Below are positions 40,965 to 51,203 of a stretch of DNA of 64,000 nucleotides, one piece after another. Under the pieces are notes generated by a model. It ran no database searches. It was not told the DNA's origin and worked only from the letters and a program-made list of their open reading frames with translations. The position numbers and the translations under genes were made by a program. Every line of letters begins with the position of its first letter. The stretch's first letter is position 1. Source of the DNA: Berberis thunbergii. Its lineage: Eukaryota > Streptophyta > Magnoliopsida > Ranunculales > Berberidaceae. Location: positions 1 to 64,000 of the forward strand of contig QNQO01006213.1 in the NCBI GenBank assembly GCA_003290165.1. The letters run 5' to 3'.

Positions 40965-42665
40965 GGTGCACCTAAGATGATCAGCCAACCTATTTCCACC
41001 GTAATGCATACACATGCATCATTTCGAAGAACTGAGAGTGAGAGTAATGGACTCCGGCTTCTTGTTCTTGAGCTTGGTTCAGTAGAAGATGTTTGGCTGA
41101 TGAGCATTTGAAGTAGGGATGGCAACGGGGCGGATTTGGACAAATCCATCCCCGCCCCGCTGGAGACCACGGATATTCAAATCCGCCCTGGATATCCGTT
41201 TATCATATTTTGTAAAAATCATCCCCGAACCGGACGGATTGGTGGATATCCGCCCCGCCCAAAATACCCGGAAAAAAAAAAAAAAAAACAGATTCTCAAA
41301 TATCGAATCACAAAAATTACAGAAAAACAGATTATACAAATTTAGTTTTTGTGAGATCAAATTTCAGAAATTACAAACCATAAAAAAATTAACAAAAAAT
41401 TACCAAAATTACAAACCATACAAAAATTAACAAAAAAAATTACAACAAATTCAAAAAATTCGAGATCTCAGATCATGAAATCTGATCTGATCAGATCAGG
41501 ATCAGATCAAGAATCAGATCTGGATCTCCAAGCTTCAAATCGATCCTCTCCATGCTTCAAATCGATCCAGATCTGATCTTGATCTCCAAGCTTCAAATCG
41601 ATCCAGATATCCAGATCTGATCTTGATCTCCAAGCTTCAAATCGATCAAGATCAGAGCTTCAAATCGATCTAGATCTGATCTTGATCTCCAAGCTTCAAA
41701 TCCTTGTCTTTCGATCTTCAAGAGGCAGATTTCTCGCGGTGACGGCGGTGTGAGGGAGCAGGGAGGGCGACTGGGCGAGGTGGTAGTGTGCGAGGTGAGG
41801 GAGATCGCGGTGGTGTGCGATGTTAGGGAGGGCGACTGGGCGAGAGGGAGGGAGATCGCTCTGGAGACAGAGACTTCTGTGTGTGTGTGAGAGGCAGAGA
41901 GGCGGGTGTGAGGGAGGGATGGGTTTCTTCTTGTAGGTGGAAGTGGAAGAGACTTAGAGACCAAGAGTGGCAAGAGATTGAAGAGAACCATGATTCTCAT
42001 TATGAATCTGTGAGTTTTGTTTTTGTTTTGTGTCTCGAGGTGGTCAGGTGGAAGAGTCGAAGAGATATCATTGGTTTAGTTTTAGTTTTTTTTTAAATAG
42101 TTTAATTAATACTAGGATAAGGGTATTAGAGTAATAGGGTATGGCTAAAACTGCGGGGCGGATATCCGCGGGGCAGATATGGCCAAATCCGTATCCGCTC
42201 CGAATAGTGAACGGATATTTTTTGGATACCCGAAACCACCCGAAAACTCATTCAACCATATCCAAAACCGCCCCAAACGGATTGGATGGGGCGGATATCC
42301 GTGAAAATCCGCCCCATTGCCATCCCTAATTTGAAGAAAACTATGAAATTTCGCATAAGCCCGTAAAATCTTCCATTAACCCAGCCTTCTGGCCTTGCAC
42401 CAGTTGGGCCTGAATTTCCTTTTGAGGATTCAATGTCATATACCACCTTAATTAGAAGCAAGGATTGTGATTTTTTTTTTGAGTTAATTTTGGTCTCTTG
42501 ATTTTAAGAAATATTTTATTTTGTGTAGAAAAAATATAAAAATTTTGATTGTGATTTTAAATTTAACAATATAAGTTATGCAATTAAACTCTTAAATACT
42601 ACGTACAAAGTCTCACACGACTCGTAGTATCATATATAATACATATTACACAAGAATCACTCACA
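40965..42665 (+). repeat. Segment X of the duplication cluster, split by a hAT insertion
   Basis: The parts 40965-41113 and 42329-42665 together match, in reverse complement, 45223-45720. Shared strings include CCAGCCTTCTGGCCTTGCAC and TTGTTCTTGAGCTTGGTTCA in one orientation and their complements in the other. The 1215-bp hAT element lies between the two parts. Confidence 0.75.
41114..42328. mobile_element. hAT-type element, 1215 bp, perfect 8-bp TSD and visible empty site
   Basis: Ends TAGGGATGGCAACGGGGCGG and CCGCCCCATTGCCATCCCTA are inverted repeats. The flanks are identical: ATTTGAAG at 41106-41113 and 42329-42336. The inverted paralogue at 45223-45720 has only one copy of this octamer (CTTCAAAT, 45563-45570) and no insertion. 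Subterminal GGATATCCG/CGGATATCC strings are frequent. An internal tandem array (about 41510-41700) repeats GATCTCCAAGCTTCAAATCG. The Ser/Pro-rich minus frame 41593-42000 reads through this low-complexity DNA and is not considered a gene. Confidence 0.88.
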
Positions 42666-43427
42666 TAACAAATGTTCTAAAGTAGAGTCAAAATTGTCCC
42701 AAATGACAATCTAAGCGCAAAATCATGTCAAACTAATAGTATTTGTGAGGAAAATTCTCTAATGACGACTTCTATGACACCCATCTTTGATCAGCTGTTT
42801 AATCTATGACCTGTAGAGTTGGAATAAAATAAAATGATATACTGATACAGATCATAAAGAATATAATCATGCACATAATGGGTCCACTACAGGTGCCAAA
42901 ATGGAGTATTTGGCCAAAAGAAACTTCTTCAACCTGATGTCAACCCCTTTTTTTTCTTCTTCCATAAATTAGACCATAAAGTCTCAAACAGGAAACTTGA
43001 ATACTTCACAGAAGGTTTTATTAACAAAATTTCCAACACAGGACAAGTAGAATTGTTGAATTAAAACTTGAATATCTATGTAGTCACAGCCTTCGAATCA
43101 ACTTAAGGACCTTTCAATGGATATTGAGTTCATGATATATACATATATATTAGATTGATATTCAATTGAATTAGTCCAATTAGCAGACACGTATATCTCT
43201 TAGGGGACCATACGTAAACGTAAGCCATGTTATCGTTGTTTCTATATATCTCAATTTGGCAGCTTGGAATGAGCAAGAATTGGTCACAGTTAGTAGTTTG
43301 TATGATTAATTAATTATGTTTTTGCTCGTAATTGATGCATAACTTGTTTAGTTTATTGATATTATTTGTATTACTTCTTGTTTCATAAAATAGTTTGGTT
43401 GTGGCTCATTCAAGTTGGGCACATTTT
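42666..43427 (+). repeat. Segment Y of the duplication cluster
   Basis: From about AACAAATGTTCTAAAGTAGA to AAGTTGGGCACATT, matching 46010-47128 in reverse complement. Strings such as GAATATCTATGTAGTCACAG correspond to the inverted copy with few changes. No coding content. Confidence 0.75.
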
Positions 43428-43680
43428 AATTATTTTTATGTTGTTTATTTTCTTAATGCCTTGTTCTCAATGGAACTCTATACTTCTGGTCTCTAATGGA
43501 AGTGGGCAAAGATAATTCAAAAATTCTTAAGAATCAGGCTCCTAGTGTCAAATTTGTGCCAGGAAAGGCTCTGCATGTTTTTAGAAGATAAATCTTTTCA
43601 AAATTTTCACAAAAACTCCTCAAGATCATATCAAAAGCTCAAGATCTCATCTCTCTCTCTCTTAAAAAAAAAAAAAAAAG

Positions 43681-43827
43681 CAGAAATTCTTAATGGCCCG
43701 GAAACCAACCTGATTTTCCATATCTGAAAGGTGAAAATACAATTTTGCCCCCATCTTTAAACACACTAGAGGCAAAATAACCAGGCAGGAAAAACTAGGC
43801 TGATTCCCAAACCCTGTAGAATTGCTC
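43681..43827. mobile_element. Mutator-type MITE, 147 bp (same family as 17616-17806)
   Basis: Starts CAGAAATTCTTAATGGCCCGG; the right end reversed is GAGCAATTCTACAGGGTTTGG, the family's imperfect inverted repeat. The other copy of the duplication (Z1, near 39660) lacks it. It lies next to an A run, so the target-site duplication is ambiguous. Inside is GGTGAAAATACAATTTTGCC, similar to the copy at 51031. Confidence 0.65.
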
Positions 43828-44538
43828 AAAAAACAAGAGTCTCCCCTATCACGAATCTGACGCTAGGGGCTGCCTCTCTAGATAAGCTAAAGATCATTCT
43901 AACTGGGCATGGTTTTGAAAAACGCAGTCTCCACTAGTTTTTGTAGCCCATACATAGCCAATAGTTTAATCTGCAATAATTCATTAGAGTTGATTAGCTT
44001 TTATATTCTTAAAAAAAGAAGATAAAGTGTAGCTTTCTCTGACCTACTGCCATATTTTTATAAGAATCTTATGATGTGTGTTCTATTTACTTTTACCTCA
44101 GTTGGGTGAACCTGGTTAGAAAATTATATACGTCATTAGTGGCCATTGTTGAATATTGGTGGAACTAAAGTATGCAAAAACTTGCTTCCCTGATCTCCAT
44201 TTCTCCCTAACAGGCTAACATCAAATCATTCATAATCTTGAATGTGACATAATTGACTTTAAGAAACTTGTAAGGCTATGTAATGGTAGATTAAGTGCAG
44301 AACTACCAAGTCGAACATTCGAAATTGATTATCTCCGAGTAAATGAAAATGTATACCAAATGCATAAGTTTATTACTAAACTAAGGGGTCGAGGCGTTCT
44401 ACATGCGCGTATATTTAGTTTTATTCTTATATAAAAATTATTAAGTATAAATAAAATTTTGGGTGTTTTTTGTTAAAACTCTTAAAGTTGACTAATAAAA
44501 CGGTATACTAAATTAGAGACGTTAGTTTAAAAAAAATT

Positions 44539-44610
44539 CAGAAATTCTAAATGTTGAGGAAACCAGCGAGAGAGGGGGAGTGCAACCCATGTATTAATAT
44601 GGTATAAGTA
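44539..44610. mobile_element. Truncated copy of the CAGAAATTCTAAATG MITE family
   Basis: CAGAAATTCTAAATGTTGAGG followed by AAACCAGCGAG matches the left arm of 17616-17806, after which the similarity stops. No opposite end is found nearby. Confidence 0.5.
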
Positions 44611-45222
44611 TTATAAAAATCATTTATCAAAAAGACACAAATACCGTTTGATAATGTTCATCTAAGTATTGATTTTGCTTGTAAATATATTAAGAAATGT
44701 AAGTGTATTTGTGGAAAATCAATTGGCAAAATAGTAACAAATGTAACCGTAATTTGTTTAAAAGACACACACACCCTTCTTTTACTTTCCTTATACGTTG
44801 ATTTTGCTTGTAAATGTTAAACTATGCAGAGGGTATGTGTAAAATTCAAATATTGGAAAATGAAAAAAAATAAAAATGAAATACTATTTTGATTGGAAAG
44901 ACAAACATGCCTATTTTTACTATTCATATATTATTGATTTGTGCCCGTAATAATTAGAAATGTGGACGACAATGATATCATTCTAAGGAGGAGATTTTCT
45001 ACTTGTAAAGTTAACAATAACAGCTACTGAAATTACTAATTAATCTGTCAGTACCAAAGTTGGGCATGTTAATTCATGGTTGAAAATTTCACGAAATATT
45101 TTATATTTTGAAGTTATTGAAATTTGAAATATGTCAAATTTATTTTGAGAAAATAAATAAATATTTTAATTTCATTATATTTTAATATGCTGTAATGTTA
45201 TTTTAGTATTAAAAAAAAGTTT

Positions 45223-45720
45223 ACCATGTGAGTGATTCTTATGTAATATGTATTCTGTATGACACTACAAGTCGTGTGTGATTTTTTGTAGTATTTAAGA
45301 GTTTAATTGTATAATTTATATTGTTAAATTTGAAGTTACAACTGAAATTTTTTATTTTTTTTTACACAAAACAAAATATTTCTTAAAATTAAGAGACCAA
45401 AATTAACTCGAAAAACGAAATAACAATCCTTGCTTCTAATTAAGGTGCAGAGTTGGTATATGATATTGAATCCTCAAAAGGAAATTCAAGCCCAACTGGT
45501 GCAAGGCCAGAAGGCTGGGTTAATTGAAAATTTTACGGGCTTATGCGAAATTTCCTAGTCTTCTTCAAATGCTCCTCAGCCAAACAACTTCTACTGAACT
45601 AAGCTCAAGAACAAGAAGAAGTCATTAGGAAGATCCGGAGTCCATTACTCCAGTTCTTTGAAATGATGCATGTGTGCGCATTACAGGGGAAATAGGTTGG
45701 CTGACCATCTTAGGTGCGCC
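45223..45720 (-). repeat. Segment X', inverted copy without the hAT insertion
   Basis: Reverse complement of 40965-41113 joined directly to 42329-42665. The junction carries a single CTTCAAAT (45563-45570), the pre-insertion state of the hAT target. Confidence 0.78.
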
Positions 45721-46009
45721 GCGATATCCATATAAGAAGTTCGTAACACTAGTATGTAATGGAGATTTTTAGTAAAGTATCACTTTGAAAAACAAAAAAC
45801 AAAAGTACTTGTCATATGAGTTACTTGCCTGAAGGAGGTTACATTAAGTCCCGTAAAGGCAAATTCGAGGTTGTCTAATATAGTTATCCTGGAGCTATCA
45901 TCGATCTCATTCCCATGGGCTCGTGCATATCCTAAGTTCTAAGCCTTCATTCAACTTATTTCTCTACGTTCTTTACAAATGCTTTTCATCAGCATCTTTA
46001 ATGTGCCCA

Positions 46010-47128
46010 ACTTAAATGAACCACAACCAAAGTATTTTATAGAAGAAGATGGATGAAGCTAATATAGGGATAAAGTGATGGTAACAGAGCGATAATGAGA
46101 TGGTTTATTAGTAAGAGGAGCACTAGTACGATGCCTAGCCCTGTGCCTGGTAGGGTTAGACACCGTTGAGATTGCATTGGGATAGGTATAACACCCATCT
46201 CCAGGCAAGATCAACGGTGCTTGGTACCTGCTAGGCACATCACCAGGCATAGGGCCAGGCATTCTAGAATTTCTGTAGAAAATTATGAGGACCTTACTGT
46301 TAAATCCATAAGATCCTCGGGTAAAGGGCTTGGGGCATACGGGCCCTTGCGAACATTTGAATCATTATGCAGATTGCTGGTTTTTTTTTTAATGAAACAA
46401 GAAGTAGTACAAATAATATCAATAAACTAAACAAGTTATGAGTCAATTACGAGCAAAAACATAATTAATTAATCATACAAACTACTAACTGAGACCAATT
46501 CTTGGTCATTCCAAGCTGCCAAATCGAGATATATAGAAACAATGATAACATGGCTTACGTTTATGTATGGTTCCCTAAGATATACGTGTCTGCCAATTGG
46601 ACCAATTCAATTGAATATCAATCTAATATATATATATATATATATCATGAACTCAACATCAATTGAAAGGTCCTTAAGTTGATTCGAAGGCTGTGACCAC
46701 ATAGATATTCAAGTTTTAATTCAACAATTCAACTAGTCCTGTGTTGGAAACTTTTGTTAACAAAACCTTCTGTGAAGTATGCAAGTTTCCTGTTTGAGAC
46801 TGTATTGTCAAACTTTTGTCTAATTTATGGAAAAAAAAGGGATTAAAGAAGTTTCTTTTGGGCCAAATACTCCATTTCGGCACCTGTAGTAGACCCATTA
46901 TGTGCATGATTATATTCTATATGATCTGTATCAGTATATCATTTTATTTGATTCCAACTCTACAGGTCATACATTAAACAACTGATCAAAGATGGGTGTT
47001 ATAGAAGTCGTCTGGCTTTCATTATATTAGAGAATCTTCCTCACAAGACTATTAGTTTGACACGATTTCGCGCTTAGATTTCCATTTTGAACAATTTTGA
47101 CTCTACTTTAGAACATTTGTTGTGATAT
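46010..47128 (-). repeat. Segment Y', inverted copy of 42666-43427
   Basis: 46386-47128 and about 46010-46045 are reverse complement to 42666-43427. Between them lie about 340 bases without a counterpart, including the inverted-repeat element at 46131-46262. Confidence 0.72.
46131..46262. mobile_element. Short foldback element, ~132 bp
   Basis: ATGCCTAGCCCTGTGCCTGG on the left is mirrored by CCAGGCATAGGGCCAGGCAT on the right, and inner parts pair loosely (ACACCGTTGA with TCAACGGTGC). It sits in sequence that the paralogous segment Y lacks. The duplication at the insertion site is not resolved. Confidence 0.55.
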
Positions 47129-47704
47129 CATCATGCAGTAAACATTTCAGACACAAAACCAGTGGGGAATTCTTTTAGTTTGAATGTAAAAGATTTGTAT
47201 TTGCAGAGGAATGAGGAAGTCTGGTAGCATTAAGCACATGTGACTAATGGACTCAACATGATTACTATAATGCACTTATTTGGTAGATGTTGGCTACAAA
47301 ACTAGAATGTTGTACTCTTTCTAATATTTCAATTATAGGCAGCCAAGCTTTATAACTATTTTTTTTGTTATTTTTGAGTTTTTTATGTTTCTACCATATC
47401 GATGAACATAATGTTTATGAATGTGTTTTAAATAGAAGGGATAAAAAAAAAAAAAAAAAAAAAAACTTTAAAAACAATCTCTATCTAATAATTGCGAAAC
47501 GAGCTGTCTTCCTATCCAAATATGCTCAAAATCGTTTCACATTACCACGGTAACACCGCCTCTTCTCAATTATAGGATCTAGATTATTTTTGCCAGATAA
47601 CGCGTGTCAACGTCGCGAAGTGGCCATAACCAAGAGTAAAATATTCGCAAAAATTAATGAATCTTAACCACACATCTCCATCAATTTTCCACATCATCTT
47701 CCCT
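47129..47704. other. Intergenic, no gene
   Basis: AT-rich, with a long A run at about 47443-47465. The short frame 47365-47553 passes through this run and shows no domain. Confidence 0.45.
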
Positions 47705-48211
47705 ATCCCATCTCTTTATAGATAACTTCCTTATCCAAACAAAAGTAACATGATATGATATGATATTGCCACCCTCCAATTCCAAGCATGCTTGCAATGC
47801 TATTCATTCAGATCAGATTAACTCACTCACATTCACACACACACACATACACATACACATACACACTCAGAACCCCCCACCCCTATTTTATTTATTTAAA
47901 TCCTAATCCGTTAAAGACACTCACAAACAATCCAATCAACCGCAAAACCCGGTTCTCTCTCTTTCTTCTAGAACGCCCAAGCCCTCTGTTTCACTGTCAA
48001 ACTAAATCAGATTTGCTCAAAGTTTTTCCTCAATCTCTCTCTATAAAACCCCCCCATCTTTATCTCCTTATCTTTATCCCCTGTTTTTTCTAATCTTCTC
48101 AATCCAATTTGTGTTTCTGAACACCCCCTTTACTCTGTTTTTAGAGATACTCTGTATTAAGAGATACTCTGTTTTCAGGTGGTCTGTTTTTCTACGTTTG
48201 GAGTTGCTATT
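47705..48211 (+). promoter_or_regulatory. Promoter and 5' leader of the F-box gene
   Basis: CTCTTTATAGATAAC at about 47712-47726 is the best TATA-like site. Downstream come a CA-repeat (about 47836-47864) and a pyrimidine-rich leader with CTCTCTCTTTCTT, typical of plant 5' UTRs. Two in-frame GTG/other codons precede the ATG at 48212 but only the ATG gives the family's MELIPGLP start. Confidence 0.5.
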
Positions 48212-49291
48212 ATGGAATTAATTCCAGGTCTGCCGAATGATATTGCGAGGGAGTGTATGATACGGATACCTTATAAACACTTCTTCAAAGCGTCTGCTGT
48301 GTGTAAAAGATGGAAATCCAATATTGAATCCGATGAGTTTCATAAGCTCAGGAAGGTGTCTGGGTTTGGACGAGTGGTTGCGGTGTTGTCTCAAGCTGAG
48401 CTGAATAGAGATGATGATTATGTAGGTTCGATCAAGAACCCCGGCATGCTGGCTTACCATCTGACGGTTTTTGAGCCGGAGACTGGTGTTTGGGAAAGGC
48501 TGCCGCCGCTGCCGGGTTACTCAAAGGGAATTCCCCTGTTTTGCCAGTGTATTGGGGTGGATCATTCACTGGTGGTCATTGGTGGGTGGGACCCAAGTAA
48601 TTGGAAAGTATCCAGTGCCGTGTATGTTTATAACTTCATATCTGGTACTTGGAAGCGTGGGGCCGACATGCCTGGCCCCCGGCGATCGTTCTTCGCCTCC
48701 TCGGGATCGGATGGGGAGAAGATGGTGTTTGTTGCGGGTGGTCATGATGAGGCGAAGAATGCATTGAGATCTGCATTAGTTTACAATGTTGTGGCTGACA
48801 AGTGGATCCAAATTGCTGACATGGCAATGGAACGCGATGAGTGTAAAGGGATTTTCCACGGTGGCATGTTCCATGTCATCGGTGGGTACTCTTCGGAGAT
48901 GCAAGGACAGTTCTGTAAGAGTATTGAGTCCTTTGAAATTGGCACTTGGCAGTGGAGTGGAGTCAAGGAGGAAATTTTGCAAAATGCCACGTGTCCTAAA
49001 TCCTATATTATAAATGAGATTGATGGATTAATATATAATTTCGCAGGTGACACTGTGGCAGTGTCATCATCATCAGATGGTGCCACGTGGAAATCAGTCG
49101 CGGATGTACCATTGGATGTGCGGGTGGGGATGAATGTGATGACATGGAAGGGGAAAACAATCGCGATTGGTTCCGTGAAATATGGTGGCCCTAACAATTG
49201 CTACATGCTGGAAGGAGCCAAGTGGACAAGGATAGCCACCCCGGAAGAATATACAGGCCATGTCCAAACTGGTTGCATACTTGAGATCTAA
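48212..49291 (+). CDS. F-box/kelch-repeat protein, 359 aa
   Basis: Substrate-recognition subunit of an SCF ubiquitin ligase: the F-box binds SKP1/ASK and the kelch propeller binds the target. Intronless. F-box at about residues 3-45 (MELIPGLPNDIARECM, then KASAVCKRWKSNIES). Kelch units from about residue 110: LVVIGGWDPSNW with YVYNFISGTWKRGADMP; FVAGGHDEAKNALRSALVYN; FHVIGGYSSEMQGQF with SFEIGTWQW. Ends GHVQTGCILEI. The start, FVAGGHDE block and GC.LEI end match the Arabidopsis At1g80440/At1g15670/At2g44130/At3g59940 group (KMD/KFB proteins), which direct turnover of phenylalanine ammonia-lyases and type-B response regulators. Which target applies here cannot be told from sequence. The frame is intact and length is normal. 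Confidence 0.95.
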   Translation: MELIPGLPNDIARECMIRIPYKHFFKASAVCKRWKSNIESDEFHKLRKVSGFGRVVAVLSQAELNRDDDYVGSIKNPGMLAYHLTVFEPETGVWERLPPLPGYSKGIPLFCQCIGVDHSLVVIGGWDPSNWKVSSAVYVYNFISGTWKRGADMPGPRRSFFASSGSDGEKMVFVAGGHDEAKNALRSALVYNVVADKWIQIADMAMERDECKGIFHGGMFHVIGGYSSEMQGQFCKSIESFEIGTWQWSGVKEEILQNATCPKSYIINEIDGLIYNFAGDTVAVSSSSDGATWKSVADVPLDVRVGMNVMTWKGKTIAIGSVKYGGPNNCYMLEGAKWTRIATPEEYTGHVQTGCILEI

Positions 49292-51030
49292 TCAGAAACC
49301 CAGTTAGGGTCACCAATTCAATATTCTTTCTTCCAAACATAATGTCTAGAGAAGTAGCAGCTACAAGAACATTGTAAATAGAGTTGTGGTTTTGTTTTTT
49401 TTTGTTTTGAGCAATGTTTGTATTTTTTGCAATGTTGAGGAATATTTTGATCATTACAAGGTTTGGTTTATGATGAATTTGAGTTGTCATTATGATTAAG
49501 AATTGAGATGGCCTACTCCATAAGAAATTTTACTTCGGGTTCTAGTAGTTTTCAGGCATCTCTAAACTTAGACGCGTAGAGTTTTTCACGTTCTCATGTG
49601 GTGTGTATAGAAAGAGAGAAATAGAAGGGTTTTTGAAAGGCTAAACAAATTAGAGCATTATATTATTATCGAGATTAGGGAATTGGTGTGAACGATGGTT
49701 TGACATGTAATTTGTTTAAGGACTTGGTTTTTGATACTTTCATGATATCTTGGCATTTCTTGATGTAGAATTGATTCCCTTTGTCCTTTGTTTTCTTTTT
49801 TTTCTCTTTAATAAACATCTTCATGTTATCTTCGTGTTTGAAAAAAAAACAAAAATCTAGAAACTTTCAGGCGATAACATTTAAACTATAAACATTGATA
49901 GGGGCAGTTTCTTTACTAATTTATATAGTACGTAATGGTGTAGAAAATCTAGACTCTCTATATGAAAAGAAAAACATCGCTTGCAGATTTAGATCCGTAG
50001 ACATGGACGTATTGCATATTATAACTTAAAAACTTATATACAAATATATATAATTATAAATTTATAATGCATGGATTGTGGATTTTCTAATTATAACATT
50101 TATGTTCATTGTTGTACAGATTCATGTTTCTTTTCTGTATTTAGTTGACTTCTGATCGTTTGAACTTATCTAGTTATATATGTAATTTTTTTTTGGATTT
50201 TTTGTTTCTATGGTCCTACTTTGGTGACAAAACCATGTGACAAAAAATATTTTAGAAGACAAATTGTACTCAATAGATTATTTTGAACTTAAACTAACAC
50301 CCATAACCATGCACCATAAGCCAATTAGCCAAGCGTTAGATTTTTTTAGTCTCTAAACAGCTATTGTCATTTGTCCACGATACATGATTCCATTGAAGGA
50401 GCATTTTTGCGTTTTTTTATTTTCTTTTCTTTTTAAGTTTAGTATATTTATTGGTGGCGTGAGTAAGTAACATAAAAAAAAAAAAAAAAAAAAACTCCAA
50501 TGATGGTATGGAGTAGTCGCTGTCTTCTCTAAAACCCTAATTATTTATTGTAGCTTCTTCGTGATTGAATCAACTCTTAAGTTGTACCCGCTATTTGCAG
50601 ATTATTATGAAGAAAAAAATTTTGTATTGTACATTTTTACATGTAGAACCTTAAAACCTTCATTTATGGTGTCACTATGTGCAAGTCAATGATTTAGTTT
50701 CATACATTTAGAACTATTGTTTGCTCATTTAGAGTATTTGTTCACTTCACCCAGTTAGCCAAACTGAGAACTGAGAAGAGACACATACATTAGTAGTCTT
50801 GCAATCTTTTCTACATTTTGGTCCACTTAATAGGGAGTCTTAGCACATTTTGAGCCACTAAATAATAGGTTAGATAACTTTGAGGACTGAATGGTTGAAA
50901 AATCATCCACTATAATAGTCAAATGTTATGAACACTACTTATAGATATCTACAGAGTTTAGTTAATTAGGTTTTACATTTAGGAAACACATGCATCATTG
51001 ATTTCCTAATTGTGTTTATAATTCAATATT
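49292..51030. other. 3' flank of the F-box gene and AT-rich intergenic DNA
   Basis: The first ~170 bases are probably 3' UTR. At about 50448-50517, GGTGGCGTGAG..ATGATGGTATGGAGTAGTCGCTGTC resembles the right end of the Mutator-like element at 11407-12791, so a decayed relative ends here. Its left end was not found convincingly. No gene seen. Confidence 0.45.
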
Positions 51031-51203
51031 CAGAAATTCTAAATGGCTTGGCTTTTCAGCCCGGGGAGGTGAATTTACACCTTTGCCCCCCATCTTTAAC
51101 AATCTTTTTGAAAAAAGTGTTTAAAAAGGATGGGGTAAAAGTGTAAATTCACCTACCCAGGCAGTCAACCCAGACTGAAAACCCAGGCCAGCTAGAAAAG
51201 CTC
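51031..51203. mobile_element. Mutator-type MITE, 173 bp, perfect 9-bp TSD
   Basis: Starts CAGAAATTCTAAATGGCTTGG; right end reversed GAGCTTTTCTAGCTGGCCTGG. The inner halves pair: GGTGAATTTACACCTTTGCC with its near complement around 51134-51155. Perfect TTCAATATT at 51022-51030 and 51204-51212. Same family as 17616-17806 and 43681-43827. Confidence 0.82.

Larger units (their letters stand above)
43428..45080 (+). repeat. Direct duplication, copy Z2, with two insertions
   Basis: Collinear with 39396-40683. Relative to that copy it gained the MITE at 43681-43827 and a segment of about 270 bases at about 44465-44740 that includes a half MITE. It ends GTTAATTCATGGT as the other copy ends GTCAATCCATGGT. 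Confidence 0.8.

Noticed and set aside
41593..42000. 135-codon minus frame (Ser/Thr/Pro-rich, then DLDRFEAL repeats)
   Set aside because: It reads through the tandem GATCTCCAAGCTTCAAATCG array and low-complexity DNA inside a non-autonomous hAT element.
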